DNA of 50,491 nt from Bradyrhizobium sp. URHD0069 (GTDB lineage: Bacteria > Pseudomonadota > Alphaproteobacteria > Rhizobiales > Xanthobacteraceae). The translations under genes and the position numbers were made by a program. The notes under the pieces are model-generated. The model saw only the letters and a program-made list of their open reading frames with translations. It was not told where the DNA came from and did no database searches. Shown piece after piece: positions 1 to 8,807 of the stretch. Numbering within the stretch: position 1 is the first letter of the stretch; every line of letters begins with the position of its first letter. The stretch is taken from NCBI RefSeq assembly GCF_000701345.1, contig NZ_JNIJ01000047.1, forward strand, positions 1 to 50,491. The letters run 5' to 3'.

Positions 1-272
1 GCCACATCTTCGCCGACCGCGTCTACCGAGGTCCGAAATTGCTCGAGGCACTCGCCGATCAGGGCAAATGGACCATCGAGATCGTCACCCGCTCGCAGAG
101 CGTGGGAACGTTCAAAGCCGAGCCTCGGCGTTGGGTCGTCGAGCGCACGTTTGCATGGTTCGGTCGCAATCGAAGGCTTGCCAAAGACTTCGAGGCATCC
201 ATAGCCAGCGCGGAAGCCTGGGTCCTGATTGCAAGCATCCGCCTGCTTTCCCGCCGCCTGGCAAGAACCTGA
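1..272 (+). CDS. IS5-family transposase, C-terminal part (5' end outside window)
   Basis: An open frame enters from the left edge and ends at TGA 270-272. The visible ~89 residues are the tail of a DDE transposase of the IS5 type: a DRVYRG start, then the WVVERTFAWFGRNRRLAKDFE-like block (around bases 148-210) that carries the last acidic catalytic residue and the basic R-R-L-A stretch. The frame has no in-window start of its own; the TTG at base 39 is internal. The enzyme would cut and join the ends of its own element. Whether the copy is active cannot be judged because the first catalytic residues lie outside. It sits tail to tail with the binding-protein gene that ends near 350-376. Confidence 0.85.
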   Translation, partial: HIFADRVYRGPKLLEALADQGKWTIEIVTRSQSVGTFKAEPRRWVVERTFAWFGRNRRLAKDFEASIASAEAWVLIASIRLLSRRLART

Positions 273-302
273 TATGCCAATGACCTATTTTGAGTCAGAC
301 TC
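273..302. mobile_element. Probable right end of the IS5-type element
   Basis: The transposase stop is followed by about 30 bases containing ATTTTGAGTCAGACTCTC, which has the look of an IS5-type terminal inverted repeat (read outward-in: GAGAGTCTGACTCAAAAT). The exact boundary and target duplication cannot be fixed because the left end of the element is outside the window. Confidence 0.45.
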
Positions 303-375
303 TCAGGATGAGGAGCGGCGTCTTCCTCGGTGCGGCCTACTGCCGTTCAGTCCACCTTGACGTCGGCGGCCTTGA

Positions 376-1317
376 TCATCGGCCACCATTTGCGATTTCG
401 GCCTTTTGCCAGGCGCCGAGCGCCGCCGGCGAGAGCTGATCCTTCGGCGGCATCTGCAGCCCCAGGTTTTCCAGCTGCTTGCGCACGGCCGGATCGTTCA
501 ACGCCTCAACCGCAGCAGCGTTCAGCTTTTCGACGATATCCTTCGGCGTATCCTTCGGCACCCACAGGCCGGACCACAGCGTCATGTGAAACCCCGGCAG
601 CCCCGCTTCATCGGTGCTCGGAACGTCCGGCGCCGATGCAACGCGCTTGCTGTCGGTGACCGCATAGGCGCGGATCGTGCCGGCGCGCACCTGAGTGATG
701 GAATTGGAGGTCTGGTCGACGATCAGATCGATTTGTCCGGCGACCAGATCGTTCATCGCGGGCCCGGTGCCGCGATACGGCACGTATTGCAGCTTGATGC
801 CGGTGACGCTTTCAAAATAGAGCCCGGCGATGTGGCTTCCCGAACCGGCGCCGGCGGAACCGGCGGTGGCGGGCGCCGGCCGCGCCTTGAGCCAATCAAG
901 CAGTTCCTTCAGCGATTTCGCCGGGACCGCGTTCTTGCTGACGATGATCATCGGATTGCTCGGCAGCAGCGCCACCGGCTCCAGATCGGCCATGAGGTCG
1001 TAGCCGAGCTTGTAGATCGCGCCGTTGGCGACGTGGGTACCGAGATGGCCAAAGCTTACGGTGTAACCGTCAGGCGGAGAGCGCACTGCACGGCCGACGC
1101 CGATCGAACCGCCCGCCCCCGTCACATTCTCGATCACGAGCGTTTCGCCGAGCGTGACTCTCATGCGCTCGGCAAGAATCCGCGCCATCGCATCGGACGG
1201 TCCGCCGGCAGCAAATGGCACGATGATGGTGATGGGATGCGACGGGAAATTGTTCGCACGCGCGTTGCCACCGAATGCCAGCATCGCAATGAATACGGCC
1301 AGGACTGCTCTTCGCAT
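376..1317 (-). CDS. Tripartite tricarboxylate transporter substrate-binding protein (Bug/TctC family), tail frameshifted
   Basis: Periplasmic solute-binding protein of the Bug/TctC family, which delivers small carboxylates to TctAB-type permeases or acts as an orphan sensor. The ATG at 1317 is preferred over the upstream in-frame codon at 1338 because GGAGGG lies just before it and a signal peptide follows (MRRAVLAVFIAML...ARA, ~22 residues). The family motif FPSHPITIIVPFAAGG opens the mature part. The frame closes at 376 with ...AEIANGGR, but the next frame reads KWWPMIKAADVKVD and stops at 347-349, which is the expected end of this family. One base is missing near 391-393, so the last ~14 residues are replaced. 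No permease genes are adjacent. It is downstream of threonine synthase with 37 bases between. Confidence 0.88.
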   Translation of the reverse strand: MRRAVLAVFIAMLAFGGNARANNFPSHPITIIVPFAAGGPSDAMARILAERMRVTLGETLVIENVTGAGGSIGVGRAVRSPPDGYTVSFGHLGTHVANGAIYKLGYDLMADLEPVALLPSNPMIIVSKNAVPAKSLKELLDWLKARPAPATAGSAGAGSGSHIAGLYFESVTGIKLQYVPYRGTGPAMNDLVAGQIDLIVDQTSNSITQVRAGTIRAYAVTDSKRVASAPDVPSTDEAGLPGFHMTLWSGLWVPKDTPKDIVEKLNAAAVEALNDPAVRKQLENLGLQMPPKDQLSPAALGAWQKAEIANGGR

Positions 1318-1354
1318 TACACCCTCCAGGCCGCGCACTATTGAAAGTCGTTAA

Positions 1355-2596
1355 CTACAGCTTCGCATAGTCGATCGGTTGGTGACGATCGAGCGTGCGC
1401 GTAACCGGCGGCAGCGGATACTTAAGTCCTGTAGCGCAATTGAACAGCATCACGCGATCATTTTTTGTCACGCGGCCATCGGCGAGGCTCTGTTTGTAAG
1501 CGGCATAGGTTGCCGCGCCCTCCGGGCACAACAACAGCCCTTCTTCACGCGCGACTTCATTGAGCGCAGCAGAAATCTTCTCATCTGTTACCGCAATGGC
1601 GAAACCTTTGCTCTCGCGCACCGCGCGCAGGATAAGAAAATCTCCGACCGCCTGCGGCACGCGGATGCCGGATGCGATGGTGTGGGCGTCCTCCCAGCGC
1701 GGCGCGTGCTCGGTGCCGTTCTCAAAGGCACGCACCATCGGCGCGCAGCCTGCCGCCTGCACCGCCACCATCCGCGGCCGCTTGCTTCCGATGAATCCGA
1801 TCGCCTCGAGTTCGGCGAACGCCTTCCACATGCCGATCAGGCCGGTGCCGCCGCCGGTCGGATAGAAGATCACGTCCGGCACATCCCAGCCGAGCTGCTC
1901 GGCAAGCTCGAGCCCCATCGTCTTCTTGCCCTCGATCCGATACGGCTCCTTCAGCGTCGAAGTATCGAACCAGCCGGCCTTCACCTTGCCTTCGCCGACG
2001 ATCTTGCCGCAATCGTCGATCAGTCCATTGACGCGATAGACGGTCGCGCCCTGCAACTCGATTTCGCTGACATTCACTTCCGGCGTATCGGCGGGACAGA
2101 AAATCGTGGTCTTGATGCCGCAACTGGTGGCGTAGGCCGCAAGTGCCGCGCCGGCGTTGCCATTGGTCGGCATCGCCATGTGCTTGATGCCGAGCGCCTT
2201 GCCCATCGACACCGCCATGACGAGACCGCGCGCCTTGAACGAGCCGGTCGGCAACCGGCCCTCGTCCTTGACAATGATTTCGCCGCCGCCGAGTTTGTGC
2301 GCCAGCTTGGGAAGGCGGATCAGCGGCGTGGCCACCTCGCCGAGGCTGACAATGTCGGCAGCTTTCCGCACCGGCAACATTTCGCGGTAGCGCCAGAGAT
2401 CAGCCGGCCGCTGCGCCAGCGCGTCCTTGGTCAGCGCTTTCTTTACCCCCGCAAGGTCGTAGCGCACCAATAACGGCTTGCCCACCTTCGAGAGATTGTG
2501 GACCTGGTCGGCGGGATAGTGATCGCCTTCCATCGCGCATTCGAGATGGGTCACGAACGTCGGACGTTCGATCGTCAGATTGTCATTGTCTTTCAC
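1355..2596 (-). CDS. thrC: Threonine synthase
   Basis: PLP enzyme that converts O-phosphohomoserine to threonine. 413 residues; the start is GTG (2594-2596) with GGAAAG about eight bases upstream. The Schiff-base lysine lies in PTGSFKARG (~residues 116-124), followed by the NGNAGAALAAYA phosphate/cofactor region and the glycine-rich FYPTGGGTGLIGMWKA segment. This is the shorter, plant-like form of the family rather than the longer fungal/enterobacterial form. A related PLP lyase such as a diaminopropionate or threonine dehydratase-like enzyme is less likely given overall length and motifs. It is separated from lpdA upstream by a palindromic repeat that may end transcription from both sides. 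Confidence 0.88.
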   Translation of the reverse strand: MKDNDNLTIERPTFVTHLECAMEGDHYPADQVHNLSKVGKPLLVRYDLAGVKKALTKDALAQRPADLWRYREMLPVRKAADIVSLGEVATPLIRLPKLAHKLGGGEIIVKDEGRLPTGSFKARGLVMAVSMGKALGIKHMAMPTNGNAGAALAAYATSCGIKTTIFCPADTPEVNVSEIELQGATVYRVNGLIDDCGKIVGEGKVKAGWFDTSTLKEPYRIEGKKTMGLELAEQLGWDVPDVIFYPTGGGTGLIGMWKAFAELEAIGFIGSKRPRMVAVQAAGCAPMVRAFENGTEHAPRWEDAHTIASGIRVPQAVGDFLILRAVRESKGFAIAVTDEKISAALNEVAREEGLLLCPEGAATYAAYKQSLADGRVTKNDRVMLFNCATGLKYPLPPVTRTLDRHQPIDYAKL

Positions 2597-2616
2597 GGAT
2601 TATTCTTTCCATCTGC

Positions 2617-2710
2617 CTCGTCATTGCCGGGCTTGACCCGGCAATCCATCATTTCCCAAAGACTCTTGTGAAGTGCGATGGATGCGCGGGTCAAGCCCGC
2701 GCATGACGAG
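2617..2710. repeat. Large imperfect palindrome of dispersed rhizobial type
   Basis: CTCGTCATTGCCGGGCTTG at the left is mirrored by CAAGCCCGCGCATGACGAG at the right; the two arms are joined by ~25 bases and each arm itself contains a short hairpin (CCGGGCTTGACCCGG, GCGGGTCAAGCCCGC). It fills the gap between lpdA and thrC. Elements of this wording are common between Bradyrhizobium genes (recalled, not searched). A role as a transcription stop or mRNA stabiliser is inference. Confidence 0.8.
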
Positions 2711-2715
2711 CTAAG

Positions 2716-4134
2716 TTAAATGTTCAGAACGCGGCCATACGCGTCCAGAACCGCTTCCTTCATCATCTCCGACAGCGTCGGATGCGGGAAGACGGTGTGC
2801 ATCAGTTCTTCTTCCGTGGTTTCCAGGTTCATGGCAACCACGTATCCCTGAATTAGCTCGGTCACTTCCGCGCCGATCATGTGCGCGCCGAGCAACTGGC
2901 CGGTTTTCTTGTCAAAGACCACCTTGACCAGTCCCTGGTCCTCGCCGAGCGCGATCGCCTTGCCGTTGCCGACAAACGGGAAGCGGCCGACGCGGATTTC
3001 ACGGCCATCCTCCTTTGCCCTCGCTTCGGTGAGACCGACCGAGGCAATCTGCGGATGGCAATAGGTGCAGCCGGGAATGAGATTCTTGTCCATCGGGTGC
3101 GGATGCAGGCCCTTGATGGCTTCGACGCAGACCACGCCCTCATGCTCGGCCTTGTGCGCCAGCATCGGCGGCCCCGCGACGTCGCCGATGGCATAGATGC
3201 CGGGCACGTTGGTCTTGCCGTAGCCGTCGATGACGACAACGCCGCGGTCGGTTTTCACCCCGAGCTTTTCCAGGCCCAGATTTTCGACATTGCCGACCAC
3301 GCCGACCGCCGAAATCACCCGCTCGAATTCGACCATCTGCGGCTTCTTGCCGTCATCGATGGTGGCGACCACGCTGTCGCTCTTCTTCTCCAGTTTTGTC
3401 ACTTTGGTGCTGGTCAGGATCTTGATGCCCTGTTTCTCGAATCGTTTGCGTGCCAGGCCGGCGATTTCCGCGTCCTCCACGGGAAGGATCTGCGGCAACA
3501 CCTCGACGACGGTGACGTCAGCGCCCATGGTGTGAAAGAACGATGCGAATTCGATGCCGATCGCGCCGGAGCCGACCACCAGCAGCGATTTCGGCATCTT
3601 CTCCGGCACCATCGCCTCGAAGTACGTCCAGACCAGCTTCTTGTCGGGCTCCAACCCCGGCAGCACGCGCGGCCGCGCGCCGGTGGCAAGGATGATGTGC
3701 TTGGCCTGATAGGCACCCTCGCCCAGCGCGCCCTTCGGCGCGTCTGCTTGAGATTTCTTCACCGTAATCCAGCCGGGCGCATCGATCACAGCCTCGCCCC
3801 AGATCACCGTGACCTTGTTCTTTTTCATCAGGAAGCCGACGCCGTCGTTCAGGCGTTTGGAGACGCCGCGCGAGCGCTGCACCACCGCTTTCGGGTCGTA
3901 GGAAATTTTCTCGGCCGAAAGCCCGTAATCCTTGGCGTGCTGCATGTAGTGAAAGATTTCCGCCGAGCGCAGCAGCGCCTTGGTCGGGATGCAGCCCCAG
4001 TTCAGGCAGATGCCGCCAAGATAGGATTTTTCGACAATCGCGGTCTTGAAACCGAGCTGCGCCGCGCGGATCGCGGTGACATAGCCGCCGGGGCCGGAGC
4101 CGATGATGATGATATCGAAGGAGGTATCGGCCAT
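2716..4134 (-). CDS. lpdA: Dihydrolipoyl dehydrogenase (E3 of pyruvate dehydrogenase)
   Basis: FAD flavoenzyme that reoxidises the dihydrolipoyl groups of the E2 core and passes electrons to NAD+. The ATG at 4134 (MADTSFDIIIIG) is chosen over an upstream in-frame start at 4209 because the FAD-binding GSGPGG must lie close to the N-terminus (here residues 12-17). The redox disulfide is C43/C48 in GGICLNWGC; the NAD-binding glycine motif is VVGSGAIGIEFASFF; the C-terminal base is in FPHPTLSE. 472 residues, normal length. It is the last gene of the pdh operon, 17 bases behind a small membrane protein gene. Confidence 0.96.
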   Translation of the reverse strand: MADTSFDIIIIGSGPGGYVTAIRAAQLGFKTAIVEKSYLGGICLNWGCIPTKALLRSAEIFHYMQHAKDYGLSAEKISYDPKAVVQRSRGVSKRLNDGVGFLMKKNKVTVIWGEAVIDAPGWITVKKSQADAPKGALGEGAYQAKHIILATGARPRVLPGLEPDKKLVWTYFEAMVPEKMPKSLLVVGSGAIGIEFASFFHTMGADVTVVEVLPQILPVEDAEIAGLARKRFEKQGIKILTSTKVTKLEKKSDSVVATIDDGKKPQMVEFERVISAVGVVGNVENLGLEKLGVKTDRGVVVIDGYGKTNVPGIYAIGDVAGPPMLAHKAEHEGVVCVEAIKGLHPHPMDKNLIPGCTYCHPQIASVGLTEARAKEDGREIRVGRFPFVGNGKAIALGEDQGLVKVVFDKKTGQLLGAHMIGAEVTELIQGYVVAMNLETTEEELMHTVFPHPTLSEMMKEAVLDAYGRVLNI

Positions 4135-4151
4135 GAAGGTTTCCGTCCAAC

Positions 4152-4391
4152 TCAAGCTGTTTTTGTACCGCGTGCGCGGCGATTCAAGATAAGCGTTCTG
4201 ATCCGCCATTCCAGCAAGGCGATCAAAAACACGAGCGCGATGGCGATCAGCGCAATCGGTCCCCAGATGCTTCGAGAAAGTGCCTCGCCGGAGAAGAATG
4301 CCGCGTAGATCACATCGAGCCCGAGCGGATTAAGCGCAAGAAGCGCTGCGAGGAGCGCCCATATCCAGGGCCAATGCGTTCGGATGGTCAA
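4152..4391 (-). CDS. Small two-helix membrane protein inside the pdh operon
   Basis: 79 residues. The start is TTG (4389-4391), supported by AGGGGA at good spacing; no ATG is available. Two hydrophobic segments (about residues 8-33 and 41-62) are followed by a very basic tail RRARGTKTA, so a two-pass inner-membrane protein with a positive cytosolic end is likely. It lies 27 bases after pdhC and 17 bases before lpdA, so it should be co-transcribed with the dehydrogenase. No function is recognised. Membrane tethering of the complex would be speculation. Confidence 0.75.
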   Translation of the reverse strand: MTIRTHWPWIWALLAALLALNPLGLDVIYAAFFSGEALSRSIWGPIALIAIALVFLIALLEWRIRTLILNRRARGTKTA

Positions 4392-4418
4392 AATCGTCCC
4401 CTACCCGGCGCGCACTCC

Positions 4419-5771
4419 TCACACCATCATCATGACAGGGTCTTCGATCAGCATTTTGAACGCACCGATCAGTTCCGCGCCGAGCGCGCCGTCGACCGCG
4501 CGGTGATCGCAGGACAACGTGACGCTCATCATGTGCGCCGCTTCGATCTTGCCGTTCCTTACGACCGCGCGCTCCTCGCTGGCGCCGACCGCGAGAATGG
4601 TGGCGTGAGGCGGGTTGATCACGGCGGTGAAATGATTGATGCCGTACATGCCGAGGTTGGAGACGGCCGTGGTGCCGCCCTGGTATTCCTCAGGCTTGAG
4701 TTTGCGCGCCCGCGCCCGCGCCGCGAAATCCTTCATCTCGCCTGAGATCGCCGATAGCGACTTGGTTTCAGCCTTGCGAATGATCGGCGTGATCAAGCCG
4801 CCGGGCATCGCCACGGCAACGCCGATATCGGAATGCTTGTGCTTGAGCATGCCGCTTTCGGTCCAGCTCACGTTGCAATCGGGAATCCGCTGCAGCGCGA
4901 CCGCCATCGCCTTGATGACGAAATCATTGACCGATAGCTTGTAGAGAGCCTTCTTCTCGTTGTCCTTTGGCGCGGCGGCGTTGATTTGTTCGCGCGCCGC
5001 GAGCAGATTGCCGATATCGCAGTCTATTGTGAGATAGAAATGCGGAACGGTCTGCACCGATGCGGTCAGGCGCTGCGCGATGGTTCGGCGCATTCCGTCG
5101 TGCGGGACCACCTCGTAACTGCCCGGTTCGAACAGCGCGAGGATCTGCTTGTCCGACATCGACGGCGCAATAGATGGCGCGCCGGCGGGCGCGGCAGCCG
5201 GTGCCTTCAGCCCCTTGCCGGATCTGGCTTCCTCGACATCGCGCGCGACGACACGGCCGTGCGGGCCGGAGCCGTTGATGCGGGCGAGATCGATGCCGGC
5301 GTCTTTGGCAAGGCGGCGCGCGAGCGGTGAGGAAAAGATGCGGCCGTGACCGTTGGTCTGGGGCGCCGTCGCTTGTGGTGCCGGCGCCGCAGCGGGAGGC
5401 GTTGCGGCCTTCGCCGGGGCGGCAGCAGGCGTTGGCGTCGCAGCGGCCGGTGCTGCAGCCGCTTTCGGCGCCGGCGCGCTTGACGCCGTGGGCTTTGCCG
5501 CCCCCGCCCCGGCCGCCTTCACATCCTCGCCATCGCCTGCCAGCACCGCGATCACGTCATTGACCGCGACATCCTGGGTGCCCTCGGGCACCAGAATTTT
5601 TGCGATGGTGCCCTCATCGACCGCCTCGACCTCCATGGTCGCCTTGTCGGTTTCGATTTCCGCGATGACGTCGCCGGACTTGACCTTGTCGCCTTCCTTC
5701 TTGAGCCACTTGGCGAGGTTGCCCTTCTCCATCGTCGGCGACAGCGCGGGCATCAGGATATTGATCGGCAT
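4419..5771 (-). CDS. pdhC: Pyruvate dehydrogenase E2, dihydrolipoamide acetyltransferase
   Basis: Core acyltransferase of the pyruvate dehydrogenase complex. 450 residues: one lipoyl domain (1-~78, lipoylated K43 in ETDKATMEVE), a long Ala/Pro linker, a peripheral-subunit-binding domain (~143-182, SSPLARRLAKDAGIDL), a second linker, and the catalytic domain ending with SCDHRAVDG (H423, D427). AGGTGAAAGC precedes the ATG. It is 12 bases behind the VOC gene and 27 bases ahead of the small membrane protein gene. Confidence 0.96.
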   Translation of the reverse strand: MPINILMPALSPTMEKGNLAKWLKKEGDKVKSGDVIAEIETDKATMEVEAVDEGTIAKILVPEGTQDVAVNDVIAVLAGDGEDVKAAGAGAAKPTASSAPAPKAAAAPAAATPTPAAAPAKAATPPAAAPAPQATAPQTNGHGRIFSSPLARRLAKDAGIDLARINGSGPHGRVVARDVEEARSGKGLKAPAAAPAGAPSIAPSMSDKQILALFEPGSYEVVPHDGMRRTIAQRLTASVQTVPHFYLTIDCDIGNLLAAREQINAAAPKDNEKKALYKLSVNDFVIKAMAVALQRIPDCNVSWTESGMLKHKHSDIGVAVAMPGGLITPIIRKAETKSLSAISGEMKDFAARARARKLKPEEYQGGTTAVSNLGMYGINHFTAVINPPHATILAVGASEERAVVRNGKIEAAHMMSVTLSCDHRAVDGALGAELIGAFKMLIEDPVMMMV

Positions 5772-5783
5772 GCTTTCACCTAC

Positions 5784-6206
5784 TCAGGCCGGAAATTCCG
5801 GCATATGGACGACTTCGAACTTCATGCCGTCGCAGTCCTCAAAATAGACAGCGTAAAATCCCGGCGCGTACTGCGGATATTCCGCAGGCGCATCGAGGAC
5901 CCGGATACCATGGGCGGCCAAGATGCCGTGCAACTTATCGACTTCGGCACGACTCTCGGCAGCGAACGCGCAATGGTGAAAACCCGGCGCGTAACGGGCG
6001 TGCGGGCGCGACGAAAGCTCCGGTTCGGCTTGCCAAAGATTTACAGCGAACTGAGCCTTTTCGTTGAACCACAGCGTCATCTTGCCCGGAATATCCTCGA
6101 CCTTGTCATAACCGAGAAAGCCGAGCACCGGCGCGTAAAACTTGGCTTCGCTCTCGGTGAGACTCCGCACCGTGAGCGCGAGATGGTTCATCGAGCCTTT
6201 CACCAT
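5784..6206 (-). CDS. VOC-fold (glyoxalase/bleomycin-resistance-like) protein in the pdh operon
   Basis: 140 residues from ATG 6206 (MVKGSMNHLALTVRS); a second ATG five codons in is also possible. A longer frame upstream overlaps pdhB and is not used. VOC-fold signs: N-terminal MNHLALTV, central GFHHCAFAAESRAEVDKLH with metal-type His, and C-terminal YAVYFEDCDGMKFEVVHMP with Glu. These give the usual H/H/E metal set of a single VOC module. The substrate is unknown. It sits 22 bases after pdhB and 12 bases before pdhC, so it is made together with the dehydrogenase. Detoxification of a reactive carbonyl formed near the pyruvate node is a reasonable guess, not shown. Confidence 0.85.
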   Translation of the reverse strand: MVKGSMNHLALTVRSLTESEAKFYAPVLGFLGYDKVEDIPGKMTLWFNEKAQFAVNLWQAEPELSSRPHARYAPGFHHCAFAAESRAEVDKLHGILAAHGIRVLDAPAEYPQYAPGFYAVYFEDCDGMKFEVVHMPEFPA

Positions 6207-6228
6207 CAGGTCACCTGCGCCATCGCGG

Positions 6229-7632
6229 CTACTTGTAACAAACGGCTTTGGCGGCCTCGACCACCTCGGCCGCCGAGGGCAATGCGAGCTTTTCAAGGTT
6301 CGCCGCGTACGGCATCGGCACATCCTTGCCCGACACCCGCGCCACCGGCGCATCCAGATAATCGAACGCGTGCTCCATGATCCTTGCCGCGATTTCGGCG
6401 CCGACGCCGTTCTGCTGCCAGCCTTCCTCAACCGTCACCGCCCGGCCGGTCTTCTTCACCGAGGCGACGATGGTGTCGGTGTCCATCGGGCGCAGCGTGC
6501 GCAAATCGATCACTTCGGCTTCGATGCCTTCCTTCGCCAATTCGTCAGCGGCCTTCAGCGCGTGGGTCATTCCGTTCGACCATGACACGATGGTGACATC
6601 ACCGCCGGAGCGCACCACGCGCGCCTTTCCGATCGGGATCACATAATCGTCGAGTTTTGGAACCTCGCCGGAATGGCCGTACAGCATTTCGTTTTCAAGG
6701 AAGATCACCGGATTGGGATCGCGGATCGCGGCTTTCAAGAGGCCCTTGTAGTCGGCGGCGGAAAACGGCGCGATCACCTTGAGGCCGGGAATTTGCGAGT
6801 ACCAGGCCGAATAGTCCTGACTGTGCTGCGCGGCGACGCGGGCGGCGGCACCGTTCGGCCCGCGGAATACGATCGAGCAACCCATCTGTCCGCCGGACAT
6901 GTACAGCGTCTTCGCCGCGGAGTTGATGATCTGGTCCATCGCCTGCATCGCGAAGTTGAAGGTCATGAACTCAACGATCGGTTTCAGACCGGCCATCGCC
7001 GCGCCGATGCCGACGCCGGCAAAGCCATGCTCGGTGATCGGCGTATCGATCACGCGCTTGGCGCCGAATTCCTGCAGCAACCCCTGAGTCACCTTGTAGG
7101 CGCCCTGATATTCCGCGACCTCTTCACCCATGACGAATACGTCGGGGTCGCGCCGCATCTCCTCGGCCATCGCGTCGCGCAACGCTTCGCGGATCGTCAT
7201 CGTCACCATCTCGGTGCCTTCGGGCACTTCGGGATCGGGCTCCGCGACGGCTCTCGGCGCAGCGGGCGCGGCAGGAGACTCGTCCCTGGGCGCCGGCGCG
7301 GATTTCGCCTCCGCGGCGGGCGGCACTGACTCGGCCGCTTTCTCCTGTTTCGCTGGCGCAGCCGCCTTGCCGAGATCGGAAGCCTTCTCGCCATCGGCCA
7401 GGATGGTTGCAATCGGCGTGTTGACGGCCACGTCGGCGGTGCCTTCCGGGATCAGGATCTCGCCAAGGGTGCCCTCATCGGTCGCCTCGACTTCCATCGT
7501 CGCTTTATCGGTTTCGATCTCGGCGATGACATCGCCCGACTTGATCGCCTCGCCCTCCTTCTTCAGCCATTTCGAAAGGTTGCCCTTTTCCATGGTCGGC
7601 GACAACGCGGGCATCAGCACTTGAATTGGCAT
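6229..7632 (-). CDS. pdhB: Pyruvate dehydrogenase E1 beta with N-terminal lipoyl domain
   Basis: Beta chain of the thiamine-diphosphate-dependent decarboxylase. 467 residues: a lipoyl domain at 1-~78 (K43 in ETDKATMEVE), an Ala/Pro/Glu linker (~85-140), then the transketolase-type pyrimidine-binding domain (REALRDAMAEEMRRDPDVFVMGEEV from ~148) and the C-terminal domain (TIVSWSNGMTHALKAADEL). The extra lipoyl domain is typical of rhizobial E1 beta. Its first ~50 residues are almost identical to the lipoyl domain of pdhC, so the two may recombine. GGAG precedes the ATG by five bases; 50 bases separate it from pdhA. Confidence 0.96.
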   Translation of the reverse strand: MPIQVLMPALSPTMEKGNLSKWLKKEGEAIKSGDVIAEIETDKATMEVEATDEGTLGEILIPEGTADVAVNTPIATILADGEKASDLGKAAAPAKQEKAAESVPPAAEAKSAPAPRDESPAAPAAPRAVAEPDPEVPEGTEMVTMTIREALRDAMAEEMRRDPDVFVMGEEVAEYQGAYKVTQGLLQEFGAKRVIDTPITEHGFAGVGIGAAMAGLKPIVEFMTFNFAMQAMDQIINSAAKTLYMSGGQMGCSIVFRGPNGAAARVAAQHSQDYSAWYSQIPGLKVIAPFSAADYKGLLKAAIRDPNPVIFLENEMLYGHSGEVPKLDDYVIPIGKARVVRSGGDVTIVSWSNGMTHALKAADELAKEGIEAEVIDLRTLRPMDTDTIVASVKKTGRAVTVEEGWQQNGVGAEIAARIMEHAFDYLDAPVARVSGKDVPMPYAANLEKLALPSAAEVVEAAKAVCYK

Positions 7633-7682
7633 GCTAGCTCCAGAGATTCATTCTTGAGGCTGCGCGCAGGCGCGCCCGGTAC

Positions 7683-8699
7683 TCAGCGATAGATATCAGT
7701 ATAAAGTTCGGACGCGTCAGGCTCGGGGTCGTGCTGCGCGAAGTCGGCCGCGGCATTGACGATCTCCCGCACCTCAGCGTCGATGGCTTTCAATTCCTGT
7801 TCGCTCATCTTTGCCGCCAACAGGCGATTGCGAACCTGCTCGATCGGATCCTGGTCGTGGCGAACCTTGTCGACTTCCTCGCGGGTCCGATACTTCGCCG
7901 GATCCGACATCGAATGGCCGCGGTAGCGATAGGTCTGCATTTCCAGAATGAAGGGGCCCTTGCCGGCGCGGCACCACGCGACGGCCTGGTCGCCCGCGGC
8001 CTTCACCGCACGGACGTCCATACCGTCAACCTGTTCGCCTGGAATATTGAAGGAAATACCGCGCTTGGAAAAATCGGTCTGCGCGGAGGAACGCGTTACT
8101 GACGTGCCCATCGCGTAACGATTGTTTTCGATGATGTAGATCACCGGGAGCTTCCACAGCTCCGCCATGTTGAAGCTCTCATAGACCTGGCCCTGGTTCG
8201 CTGCGCCGTCGCCGAAATAAGCCACACTGACAAAGTCGTTGCCGCGATAGCGGTTGGCGAAAGCGAGCCCTGTGCCGAGCGGAACCTGGGCGCCGACGAT
8301 GCCGTGGCCACCGAAAAAATTCTTCTCCTTGCTGAACATATGCATGGAGCCGCCTTTGCCCTTGGAATAGCCGCCGTGGCGTCCGGTCAGTTCGGCCATC
8401 ACGCCCTTGGCTTCCATTCCGGTAGCCAGCATATGCCCGTGGTCGCGGTATCCCGTTATGACCTGGTCGCCCTTCTTCAGGGCCATCTGCATGCCGACGA
8501 CAATGGCTTCCTGGCCGATGTAGAGATGACAGAAGCCGCCGATCGCGCCCATGCCATAGAGCTGACCGGCCTTTTCCTCGAAGCGCCGGATCAAGAGCAT
8601 GTCGCGCAACGCGCTCAGTTCCTGCTCTCTGGTGAATTCTAGGGGATGGTGGGAGCCGTTGCCTGTTTCTTTAGCGACGCTTTTCTTCGGTGCGGCCAT
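7683..8699 (-). CDS. pdhA: Pyruvate dehydrogenase E1 alpha
   Basis: Alpha chain of pyruvate decarboxylase E1. 338 residues from ATG 8699 (MAAPKKSVAKETG); an in-frame start at 8780 would add 27 residues with no family support. The thiamine-diphosphate motif is GDGAANQG (163-170) to ENN (191-193), and the YRYRGHSMSDP loop follows. It is the first gene of a leftward operon pdhA-pdhB-VOC-pdhC-membrane protein-lpdA. The ~225 bases upstream hold a palindrome (8808-8834) that may control it. Confidence 0.96.
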   Translation of the reverse strand: MAAPKKSVAKETGNGSHHPLEFTREQELSALRDMLLIRRFEEKAGQLYGMGAIGGFCHLYIGQEAIVVGMQMALKKGDQVITGYRDHGHMLATGMEAKGVMAELTGRHGGYSKGKGGSMHMFSKEKNFFGGHGIVGAQVPLGTGLAFANRYRGNDFVSVAYFGDGAANQGQVYESFNMAELWKLPVIYIIENNRYAMGTSVTRSSAQTDFSKRGISFNIPGEQVDGMDVRAVKAAGDQAVAWCRAGKGPFILEMQTYRYRGHSMSDPAKYRTREEVDKVRHDQDPIEQVRNRLLAAKMSEQELKAIDAEVREIVNAAADFAQHDPEPDASELYTDIYR

Positions 8700-8807
8700 G
8701 GCAATTCCGGATGAGAGAACTAATAGCCCTCTGTATCCCAACTCAAACCGCCATGAAAGGATTGCGTGATGCCGCAACACTTTTCGATATACCGCAATGC
8801 AATGAAG

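Noticed and set aside
406..1344. 312-codon plus-strand frame
   Set aside because: Antisense shadow of the Bug-type binding protein gene; Arg/His-rich composition and no family motif.
2881..4308. 475-codon plus-strand frame
   Set aside because: Mirror of lpdA, whose motifs are complete on the minus strand.
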